DNA of 64,000 nucleotides from positions 1-64,000 of the forward strand of contig CAZBWM010000005.1 in the NCBI GenBank assembly GCA_964495375.1, given 5' to 3'. Below the pieces are notes generated by a model. That model was not told the DNA's origin, did no database searches, and saw nothing but the letters and a program-made list of their open reading frames with translations. The stretch comes from JAIESQ01 sp964495375. GTDB taxonomy: Bacteria > Planctomycetota > Planctomycetia > Pirellulales > JAEUIK01. Both the position numbers and the translations under genes were made by a program. Shown one piece after another: positions 53,581-60,724 of the stretch (position 1 is the stretch's first letter; every line of letters starts with the position of its first letter).

Positions 53581-53905
53581 GCCGGGATGGGAGCGGCGCG
53601 AGAGGGTCGCACGATCGCCAAGTAAGCGCGGAGAGAAACTCTCGAGCGCGCAGGCCAGCAACTCGCAGGCTCACACAGACCGAAGTCGATCGGTCAGTCT
53701 GTAACGCCTATACGGGTTCTTTTCTTTATAGCGACTGGCGCGACCATACCGATAAGTCGGATGAGACGCATCGCAGGGCTGCTAGCAGGCCAGATTGGAG
53801 GCCCGCTAGCGACGTGCCCGGTGATCCGTCGTGATTCGGTGCCTTCCGCGCGCTCGGCAGCTAATGCACGGCGAAGCGGGCAGCCGCCTGTTGGGGGGAA
53901 AGACG

Positions 53906-55327
53906 ATGAGGACTACGACTGGGATCGCAGTCGCGCTGGTTGCTGGAATCGTGTGGACGTCGTCGGCCGTGGCCGCGCCGGGCTCGAATTCTCGCGGCAG
54001 CTGGCCCCGCGTCCGCAATGCCGTGCAGCGCCCGGGCGATCGCTTCGCGCACCGCATTGCAGCGCGACAAGCACCCGACGCCGACGCGCCACTGCCCGAC
54101 GAGCTACCGCTCGAAGACGCACCACTGCCGGACGATGGGGCGGCGTCGGATGCCGATGCACCCGCCGACACGACCTTCCCCGCCGACGGCTCGGACGAGA
54201 TGCCGGCGGATGATAGCAGCACGGAGATTCCCGAGGCGCCGACCGACGACGCGCCCCCCCGCGAATTGCCACACACCCCGTACATGACGCCGCCGGTAGG
54301 CGACAGGCAAGATACGCCCCCGCCTGGCGAGGAAGAAATCGCGGTGGGAGAGTTGTCTACGGCCGATTGGCTCGGCGGCGGAGCCTGCTCGGACGACTGC
54401 TGCTCGGATCGCTGCGACCCGTGCCGCGGGAAGCCCGCCTATCGCGTTTACTTCATGGCCGAAGCGCTGTGGCTGAATCTCAGCCGGTCGGGCTATCAAA
54501 CATTGGCGCAAACCGACGGAACGACCCCGGGCACCGCGATCCTTTCGACTCGCGACCTCGATCCGGGGAGTGGCGTCGGGCCGCGGCTCCGCCTCGGTTG
54601 GCTGTTTGGCAGCAGTTCCAGCGTCGAGCTCGATTACTTTGGTCTGAACCATTGGTCCTCGACGAATCAGGTGTTGGCTCCCGGATCCATCAACCTGCCC
54701 GGCCCGCTGCACACGGACATTTCCGGGTTCTCGCAGGCCGACCGTTTTACGGCGGGCTATGCGGCCACGATTCAGAACGCGGAGGCCAACTACCTGCATC
54801 GCCTTGGCGCCTCGAACTTCCAGGTGCTATTTGGCTTTCGCTACCTCGGCTTCAACGAAAAGCTGAGTTTGCAGGCTCAATCGCCCCAAGTGTCTAACCA
54901 CTATGCGATCAACGCCCGCAATCAGTTGTTCGGTTTGCAGTGCGGTAGCCGCTATCTGGTGCAGTTTTGGCGGATCGGCATCGAGGGGATCGGCAAGGCG
55001 GGGCTCTACGGCAACGACGCCCTGCAGCGGACCCATATCGGCCCCGGCAGCGAGGCGACCAATTGGTTGCTGGTCGACAAGACCGGCGGCAATCTGGCCT
55101 TCATCGGCGAACTGGGCTTGAACGGAATGGCCCAAATCAGTAACTGGCTATACATCCGTGGCGGCTACAACCTGTTTTGGTTGCAGGGGGTCGCGCGGGC
55201 GGCCGATCAGCTCGCGCTGACGACGTCGCCCGGCGCCACGGTTGAGTCGGCTCATGCCGGCTCGCTGGTGCACAACCGCGGTGCCTTCCTACATGGCGCC
55301 AGCGTCGGACTTGAAGTACGTTGGTAA
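53906..55327 (+). CDS. Probable BBP7-family outer membrane beta-barrel protein
   Basis: A 473-residue protein from the ATG at 53906, preceded by GGGGGGAAAG. Signal peptide MRTTTGIAVALVAGIVWTSS. Residues about 50-150 are an Asp/Glu/Pro-rich linker, followed by a Cys cluster (CSDDCCSDRCDPC). From YRVYFMAEALWLNL on there are alternating aromatic strands (FGSSSSVELDYFGLNHW, FQVLFGFRYLGFNEKLSL, WLYIRGGYNLFWLQGV) and a terminal LEVRW, as expected for an outer membrane barrel. This resembles the planctomycete BBP7 family. Exact family membership is uncertain. The 325-bp gap before it shows only a small hairpin (GCTAGC arms near 53780-53808). Confidence 0.65.
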   Translation: MRTTTGIAVALVAGIVWTSSAVAAPGSNSRGSWPRVRNAVQRPGDRFAHRIAARQAPDADAPLPDELPLEDAPLPDDGAASDADAPADTTFPADGSDEMPADDSSTEIPEAPTDDAPPRELPHTPYMTPPVGDRQDTPPPGEEEIAVGELSTADWLGGGACSDDCCSDRCDPCRGKPAYRVYFMAEALWLNLSRSGYQTLAQTDGTTPGTAILSTRDLDPGSGVGPRLRLGWLFGSSSSVELDYFGLNHWSSTNQVLAPGSINLPGPLHTDISGFSQADRFTAGYAATIQNAEANYLHRLGASNFQVLFGFRYLGFNEKLSLQAQSPQVSNHYAINARNQLFGLQCGSRYLVQFWRIGIEGIGKAGLYGNDALQRTHIGPGSEATNWLLVDKTGGNLAFIGELGLNGMAQISNWLYIRGGYNLFWLQGVARAADQLALTTSPGATVESAHAGSLVHNRGAFLHGASVGLEVRW

Positions 55328-55546
55328 TGGGCCGCGTCGCATGAACGCTTGAGCGCAGTGATGGTGAGTCGCGCACTTCTCACGCGACGGGCCGCGCTCG
55401 CCGATAACTGAGCTAAGTGGAAAATTCGACAATTCCGCGCGCAAAACACTGGACGTGGGGCGCGGCCCGCATAACATTGTCGCGCTGGGGGAACTAGTAC
55501 TACGAACGCCACGGTTGAGAGGGATCAACTACCGAGGAGCGCGCGG

Positions 55547-56917
55547 TTGCACGCTGCTAATTTGACCCACGCCCTGGCGGCCAAAACGGCGCCTGGCCTG
55601 TGGAGTCGCTTTTCCGCCACCTCTGAAACGATTCGCCTGGGACTGCTGTTCGGCACGATGTACTTCGTGCAGGGCATCGGTGAACCGACCGAAGGGCTCG
55701 TCACCCAGCCCGTCCGCTCGATCCTCAAGCAATGGGGATTCGGCGCTTCGGAACTGGCGGGCTTCGCCGCCCTGTTGGCACTGCCCTGGTGGCTCAAGCC
55801 CATCTATGGGCTGGTGTCCGACTTCATTCCGTTGGCCGGTTACCGACGACGTAGCTATTTAGTGATCGCTGGCACGACGGCCGCGATCAGCTTCTTAGGC
55901 GTATTTTTATTTCCCGTGCCATTTGGCGCCCGGTGGCTGCTGCTGGCGGCCCTTGTACTGCCGACGGTCGCCGTTGCCTGGTCCGACGTAGTGATCGACG
56001 CGCTGATGGTCGAACGGGGCCAACCCCGTGGCATTACCGGCCATCTGCAAGCTGTGCAGTGGGGGGCCATGTGGTCGGCTACGATCATCGCCGGCCTGAT
56101 CGGGGGCTACCTCTCGCAGCATGGAGCCGAATACTGGGCGTTCCTGATCTGCGGCCTGCTCTCCGCGGTCGGGCTCACGATGTCGATCGTGGCGGTCAAA
56201 GAAACCAAGATCACCGCGCCGCATCGGCCGCGGGCGATGCGCGAGCTGCCGCTGGCCGCCGCCGAAATGTGGCGCGCCGTGCGCGTTCCGCAGGTGCTGT
56301 TGGTCATCGGATTCTTGGTGCTGTGGAACTTTTCGCCGTTTTCGACGGCCGTGCTGTATGTGCACATGACCGAGCAACTGGGCATGAGCGAACAGTTCTA
56401 CGGCGAGACCGTCTCGCTAATGGCGGCCGGCGCGCTCGTGGCCAGCGTGGCCTACGGGTTCTTCTGCCGTCGAGTGCCGTTCTTGTATTTGGTCCATGCC
56501 TCGATCTTGTGCGGCATGCTGAGCATCGCCGCTTATTGGCTGTTGGCTGGGCAGCGGTCGGCGGCCTTCATTTCGCTGGCGGTCGGGTTCTTCCATATGA
56601 CCGGCACGATGGTGCAGCTCGACTTGGCGGCCCGCTGTTGCCCGCTGAAGGCCGCAGGCACCGTGTTCGCGGCGATCATGGCGGTCTCGAATCTCAGCTT
56701 GTCGGTGGCGACCGGGTTGGGGGGAATTTGGTACGAACAGGCGCTCGCCGTTTGGGGGCCCGCCACTGCATTCAACACGCTGGTGACCTTGGGAGTTGTT
56801 GTGACTGCCGGCTGCTGGCTGCTGACGCCGGCATTTCGGCGACATTTGGCCGTGTTGCCCACAAAGCACGTTGAAGCAGCCACTTCCGTTGTGAGCGACA
56901 ACCGACAGGTCGAGTAA
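55547..56917 (+). CDS. BT1/MFS-type transporter
   Basis: A 456-residue protein with about 12 hydrophobic segments. The region LGLLFGTMYFVQGIGEPTEG and PWWLKPIYGLVSDFIPLAGY matches the folate-biopterin (BT1) branch of the major facilitator superfamily. It starts with TTG at 55547; GAGGAG lies 8 bases upstream and the next ATG (55659) would cut into the first membrane segment. The substrate is unknown. A DUF1992 gene follows after 4 bp and an acyl-CoA synthetase overlaps that, so the three are one operon. Confidence 0.85.
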   Translation: MHAANLTHALAAKTAPGLWSRFSATSETIRLGLLFGTMYFVQGIGEPTEGLVTQPVRSILKQWGFGASELAGFAALLALPWWLKPIYGLVSDFIPLAGYRRRSYLVIAGTTAAISFLGVFLFPVPFGARWLLLAALVLPTVAVAWSDVVIDALMVERGQPRGITGHLQAVQWGAMWSATIIAGLIGGYLSQHGAEYWAFLICGLLSAVGLTMSIVAVKETKITAPHRPRAMRELPLAAAEMWRAVRVPQVLLVIGFLVLWNFSPFSTAVLYVHMTEQLGMSEQFYGETVSLMAAGALVASVAYGFFCRRVPFLYLVHASILCGMLSIAAYWLLAGQRSAAFISLAVGFFHMTGTMVQLDLAARCCPLKAAGTVFAAIMAVSNLSLSVATGLGGIWYEQALAVWGPATAFNTLVTLGVVVTAGCWLLTPAFRRHLAVLPTKHVEAATSVVSDNRQVE

Positions 56918-56921
56918 CCGC

Positions 56922-57131
56922 ATGACTGCCATTCGCTTTACCGACCGCGCAATCGAGTTGGTGGCCGACGACAAGATTCGCGCGGCGATCGAACGGGGAG
57001 AATTCGCGGCGCTGCCGGGCCTGGGCCGGCCGCACCCGATTGTTGACGAGCCATACGATCCCCATTGGTGGGTGCGCCGCAAGCTGGCCGCCGAAGGGCT
57101 CGGCGAACGAGATTCACGCACGGCGGGTTGA
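56922..57131 (+). CDS. Short DUF1992 (DnaJC28-like) protein
   Basis: A 69-residue protein. AIELVADDKIRAAIERGEFA, LPGLGRPH and DPHWWVRRKLAAEG match the DUF1992 domain found in DnaJC28 homologues, here as a stand-alone minimal version. Its function is unknown. Its TGA overlaps the ATG of the next gene by one base (TGATG), so translation is coupled. Confidence 0.8.
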   Translation: MTAIRFTDRAIELVADDKIRAAIERGEFAALPGLGRPHPIVDEPYDPHWWVRRKLAAEGLGERDSRTAG

Positions 57132-58630
57132 TGCCTGTGGTCAGTGCTTCAGCCAGTTTTGTCGAACAGCTCTGTGCGGCATTCGCGCGATTTGCGGACC
57201 GCCCGGCGATCGAGCACCGTGGCCGGGTTATTGCCTATGGTGAGCTGGACGCACTGGTGCGCCGTGCTGCCGGTTGGTTAATTCAGCATGGGCTCGAACC
57301 GGGCGACCGCGTTGCGCTGGTCACGTCTGACAAACTGCCGATGCTGATTGCCCATTTAGGCGTGCAACTGGCAGGCGGTGTGTCAGTGCCGTTGAATCCG
57401 CGCTACACGGCGGGGGAACTGCGCTATTTTCTGACCGACAGCGGCGCAGCGGTCGTGGTCGCCGGGCGGGAGCAGGCCGCCGGCATTGCCGAACTTCGAG
57501 GCGTGCTGCCGGCGCTCAAATCCGTGCTCGAGGTGAAAAGCGATTGGGAGCCGTCGGACGTTGGATTCAAGTCGCCAAATCACCAGCCCAACGATCGAGC
57601 GCTCATCCTTTACAGCTCTGGCACGACCGGGCAACCCAAAGGGGTCGTTCACGACCAGGCGAACCTGGCCGCCGCGCTCAGCGCTTTGGCGGCGACGTGG
57701 CTCATCGTGCCCGACGATCGGATCGTGTGTGCACTACCGTTGTTTCACATTCACGGTTTGTCGTTCGCGGCGCAGCTTTGCTTGTCGCACGGTGCGTGCC
57801 TGTTGCTCGAGGATGCATTCCATCCGCGTGGGACGCTCGCCGCCGTGGCGCGGGGGACCGTGTTCATGGGGGTACCGACCTTCTACTACTCCTGGTTGGA
57901 GCGCCCCGAGTTCGAGGTGGCCGCGGGCGCATGGCGCGGCATGCGGTTGGTGACTTGCGGTTCGGCGCCGATTCGCGCGGACGTGCTTCCGCAGCTCGAG
58001 GCGATCGTCGGCCGCCCGATCATTAATCGGTATGGCATGACCGAAGGGCATGTGCTCACGAGCTTGCCACTCGAAGGCCCTTGGCCGCATGGCACGGTCG
58101 GGCAGCCGCTGCCTGGGGTCGAGCTGCGTGTGACGGACGAGGCTGGGCAGGGAGTCACCGTTGGCGAGCCTGGTCACGTGCAAGTTCGTGGTCCACAACT
58201 GTTTCGCGAATACTGGCAGCGCGCAGATGCCACGCGCGCCGCCTGGGCGAGCGGCTGGTTTGATACTGGAGACATCGGCCAGTGCGACTCTGTTGGGAAT
58301 CTCACTTTGGTCGGCCGGCAGCACGATCTGATTATCAGCTCTGGCTTCAATATTTACGCACAAGTCGTGGAGAGCGTTTTAAACAGTTGCCCCGGGGTGG
58401 CTGAATCGGCAGTGTTCGGCCTGCCCGATGCGCGGCGCGGCGAGCGGGTGGCGGCGGCCGTGGTGCGCAGCGACTCCGCGCTCGACGAACCGCGGTTGCG
58501 CGAATATCTGCAAACAAGGCTGGTCGATTACCAGCGACCAAGCGTGTGGTTCTTCGTCGAATCGCTGCCGCGCAACGCGCTGGGTAAAGTGCTGCGCGTG
58601 AAGTTACGCGAGCTGGCCCAAGAACCTTAA
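57131..58630 (+). CDS. AMP-forming acyl-CoA synthetase, malonyl-CoA synthetase-like
   Basis: A 499-residue adenylating enzyme. P-loop ALILYSSGTTGQPKGVVHD (near 157-175), then LPLFHIHGLSFAAQLCL, RYGMTEGHVLTSLPLEG, GWFDTGDIG and the C-terminal catalytic Lys motif PRNALGKVLR. The HIHGL and GMTEG contexts are close to MatB/ACSF3 malonyl-CoA synthetases, so a short dicarboxylic or short-chain acid is a possible substrate; this is inference. It is the last gene of the transporter-DUF1992-ligase operon and is convergent with the PEP-CTERM gene across a terminator. Confidence 0.88.
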   Translation: MPVVSASASFVEQLCAAFARFADRPAIEHRGRVIAYGELDALVRRAAGWLIQHGLEPGDRVALVTSDKLPMLIAHLGVQLAGGVSVPLNPRYTAGELRYFLTDSGAAVVVAGREQAAGIAELRGVLPALKSVLEVKSDWEPSDVGFKSPNHQPNDRALILYSSGTTGQPKGVVHDQANLAAALSALAATWLIVPDDRIVCALPLFHIHGLSFAAQLCLSHGACLLLEDAFHPRGTLAAVARGTVFMGVPTFYYSWLERPEFEVAAGAWRGMRLVTCGSAPIRADVLPQLEAIVGRPIINRYGMTEGHVLTSLPLEGPWPHGTVGQPLPGVELRVTDEAGQGVTVGEPGHVQVRGPQLFREYWQRADATRAAWASGWFDTGDIGQCDSVGNLTLVGRQHDLIISSGFNIYAQVVESVLNSCPGVAESAVFGLPDARRGERVAAAVVRSDSALDEPRLREYLQTRLVDYQRPSVWFFVESLPRNALGKVLRVKLRELAQEP

Positions 58631-58662
58631 GTCAGCCAAATTGCGTCTAAGCTGGGTAACGC

Positions 58663-58724
58663 GAAAAAAGCCCGCATTGCCAGTGCGGAAAGTCGTGAGC
58701 TTTCCGAAGCTAGCACTGCGGGCT
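58663..58724 (-). terminator. Intrinsic terminator between convergent genes
   Basis: Outer stem AGCCCGCA/TGCGGGCT (58669-58676 with 58717-58724), inner perfect hairpin CGGAAAG/CTTTCCG (58686-58692 with 58700-58706), then TTTTTT on the minus strand (A at 58664-58669). It ends the PEP-CTERM gene and may also stop the ligase transcript. Confidence 0.75.
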
Positions 58725-58793
58725 GAATCGAGCGGCAGCGCGACACGCACCTAGTGATGCGAGACTCGCAGACGTACCGCGATTTAGTGCGAA

Positions 58794-59474
58794 CTATTTG
58801 CGACGGCGCGAACGGACCATCGCGAGGCCCAATCCGGCGGCGCCGAGGGCGGCGAGCGCCAAGCTGGCCGGCTCGGGAACCGGCACCAATGCCGCGACCG
58901 AAGTCGACACACCATCGATAGCGTTGGCTACGCCGCGAGTGTAGCTTTGGACGCCGGTCTGCACGACGAGATAGTAGCTGTTGTCGCCCGGATCCAAGTA
59001 TCCGGCGGGAGACAACGGCGGTCCAACGAATTGCCAACCAATCGTATCGCCCGAACCGAAGCTGCGATCCATCACACTCGGCGCGACGCCAGTCGGCGGG
59101 ACGACAGGGTTATAGCTCACGTCAACCGTCAGGCCGGCGAAGCCAAGCACCGTGAGCCGCTCCAGCACATTCTTGCTGCCGGCATCATTGGAGAGTGCGT
59201 ATACGAAGGTGAGACCGCCCAACTTGTTGGTCGAATCGCCACTCAGCACGATGCTGTCGACAACGCCCGAGTAGTTGCTGGTCGAGAACGGGGAAGCAAG
59301 CGAGTCGACAAGCGTAGAGAGTGGATCAGGTTTGGCTTCCGGCGATCCGAGAACCGAGTCGCCAGGGGCCATCAGCACGGCCCGCGCCGGTTGCGTTGCC
59401 CAGGCCAGGCAAGACACCGCGACGAGCGACAGCATAGCGAGCTTGGAGAGACGAGAAAGATGGAACGTTTTCAT
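58794..59474 (-). CDS. PEP-CTERM protein 1
   Basis: A 226-residue protein. The start at 59472-59474 (GAGGAGCTC upstream on the coding strand) gives signal peptide LSKLAMLSLVAVSCLAWATQ. The end has the sorting signal PVPEPASLALAALGAAGLGL then RSRRRK: PEP motif, one membrane helix, Arg-rich tail. Such proteins are anchored and processed by exosortase/archaeosortase-type enzymes, none of which is in the window. The middle is beta-rich and shares TNKLGGLTFVYALSND and SVMDRSFGSGDTIGWQFVG with its neighbour at 59610. Confidence 0.9.
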   Translation of the reverse strand: MKTFHLSRLSKLAMLSLVAVSCLAWATQPARAVLMAPGDSVLGSPEAKPDPLSTLVDSLASPFSTSNYSGVVDSIVLSGDSTNKLGGLTFVYALSNDAGSKNVLERLTVLGFAGLTVDVSYNPVVPPTGVAPSVMDRSFGSGDTIGWQFVGPPLSPAGYLDPGDNSYYLVVQTGVQSYTRGVANAIDGVSTSVAALVPVPEPASLALAALGAAGLGLAMVRSRRRK

Positions 59475-59609
59475 GAGCTCCTCCCGAGTATTTCCGATTT
59501 GAGTTTTGAGGGTGCAACGTAGCGATCGTGAGTTGACTTGCCGCGCATGAAGTGCAGAGCACATCCGTGGCGGCGGTTGTCGACGGAGTTTCTCGCGGGT
59601 AACGCGGAG

Positions 59610-60299
59610 TTATTTGCTGGCGCGTCGTCGCCAGCAGCAGAAGCCCGTCATCACGGCGCCGATCAGTGCCATCACGCAGGTGCCCGGTTCGGGAATCGCG
59701 ATCGGGGCGAGCGCATCGACGTTAGCGGTGCTACCGTTGATTACGGCTGCTTTCGACGTGGACCAAACCGTGGCGTCGGTCTGAATCACCAGGGTCGTCG
59801 CGGTGCTCCCGGGCGCCAGAGCACCGGCACCCAGCGGTAACCCGATGAACGTGAAGCCAACCACATCGCCCGGCAGTGGTCCACGATCCATCAGCGTGGG
59901 CGCAGTCCCGCCCGAAAGGGTCGAGTAGCTCACGTCGGTTCCGAAACCGGTGAAGTTCGAAACCGTGAAGCGATGAATGGCGTGCGGACTGAGCGCATCG
60001 TTCGACAGTTCGTAGATGAACGTCAAACCGCCCGGGAACGGATTCGAGGTGTCGCCCGACAGCACGGTCGAGGTCAGGCTGCCGCTGAACGTGGCGGCCA
60101 CGACCGGCACGGTGAGCGTGGCTTCGATCTTGGTAGGACCGCTGGGCTCAGCCTCGCCGGCGGCGAGCGTCGTGACACCTGGGAGCAGAAGGCTGGCTTG
60201 TGCCGATGCGCAAAGCAAAGAGAAGACAATCAAGCAGGGAACAACAGCGCGCACGGTCGCAGCCGTGCGAAGGGCAAGCGCGCGGGTAACGGACATCAT
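59610..60299 (-). CDS. PEP-CTERM protein 2 (paralogue of protein 1)
   Basis: A 229-residue protein with signal peptide (VVPCLIVFSLLCASAQAS) and a C-terminal IPEPGTCVMALIGAVMTGFC then WRRR sorting signal. The body aligns by eye with the neighbour: PFPGGLTFIYELSNDALSPH, FTGFGTDVSYS, TLMDRGPLPGDVVGFTFIGL. So the pair arose by tandem duplication and has since diverged a good deal. It is probably an extracellular surface protein. The start could also be the second ATG. Confidence 0.88.
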   Translation of the reverse strand: MMSVTRALALRTAATVRAVVPCLIVFSLLCASAQASLLLPGVTTLAAGEAEPSGPTKIEATLTVPVVAATFSGSLTSTVLSGDTSNPFPGGLTFIYELSNDALSPHAIHRFTVSNFTGFGTDVSYSTLSGGTAPTLMDRGPLPGDVVGFTFIGLPLGAGALAPGSTATTLVIQTDATVWSTSKAAVINGSTANVDALAPIAIPEPGTCVMALIGAVMTGFCCWRRRASK

Positions 60300-60724
60300 T
60301 AGGCTCCTCGGCGGGTCGAGCTAATTGAGCACGCGTCGAGGACACCAACCGCCTATGCGTCGACAGCTTCCCCGTTGAGGTGATCGCACAGCGCGAGACA
60401 AAACTCGTACCGAGCCGGCAAAATCACCTGGCGGGGTTACGCGAGAAAAGGTCGTCCGGCTGCGACTTCGTGAGGAGCGACTTCCGACAACGCTGGCTTC
60501 AAAGCACCTTGGCTTGCGAAGCAACGTCGCGCGCAAATCGCCGTCCGAGTCGACCAGAAACCATCGCGAGCACCACGGACCGCATACACAGAGATGTCGT
60601 GAACCCGCCGGTAAGTCCGGCAGAAAGTTCACCACGCGTGCATTAGCGGTCCTTTGCGATGTAAAAAAGTACGGCGAATTCCCAGGCAGCCGCAGGGTGG
60701 CAAGCCTTGGACTAGTGTGTAAGA
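60300..60724. other. 425-bp intergenic region
   Basis: It lies upstream of PEP-CTERM gene 2 and after the stop of the SNase-TlpA gene, so it should hold the PEP-CTERM 2 promoter. I see no gene, no clear terminator and no long repeat here. Confidence 0.4.
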
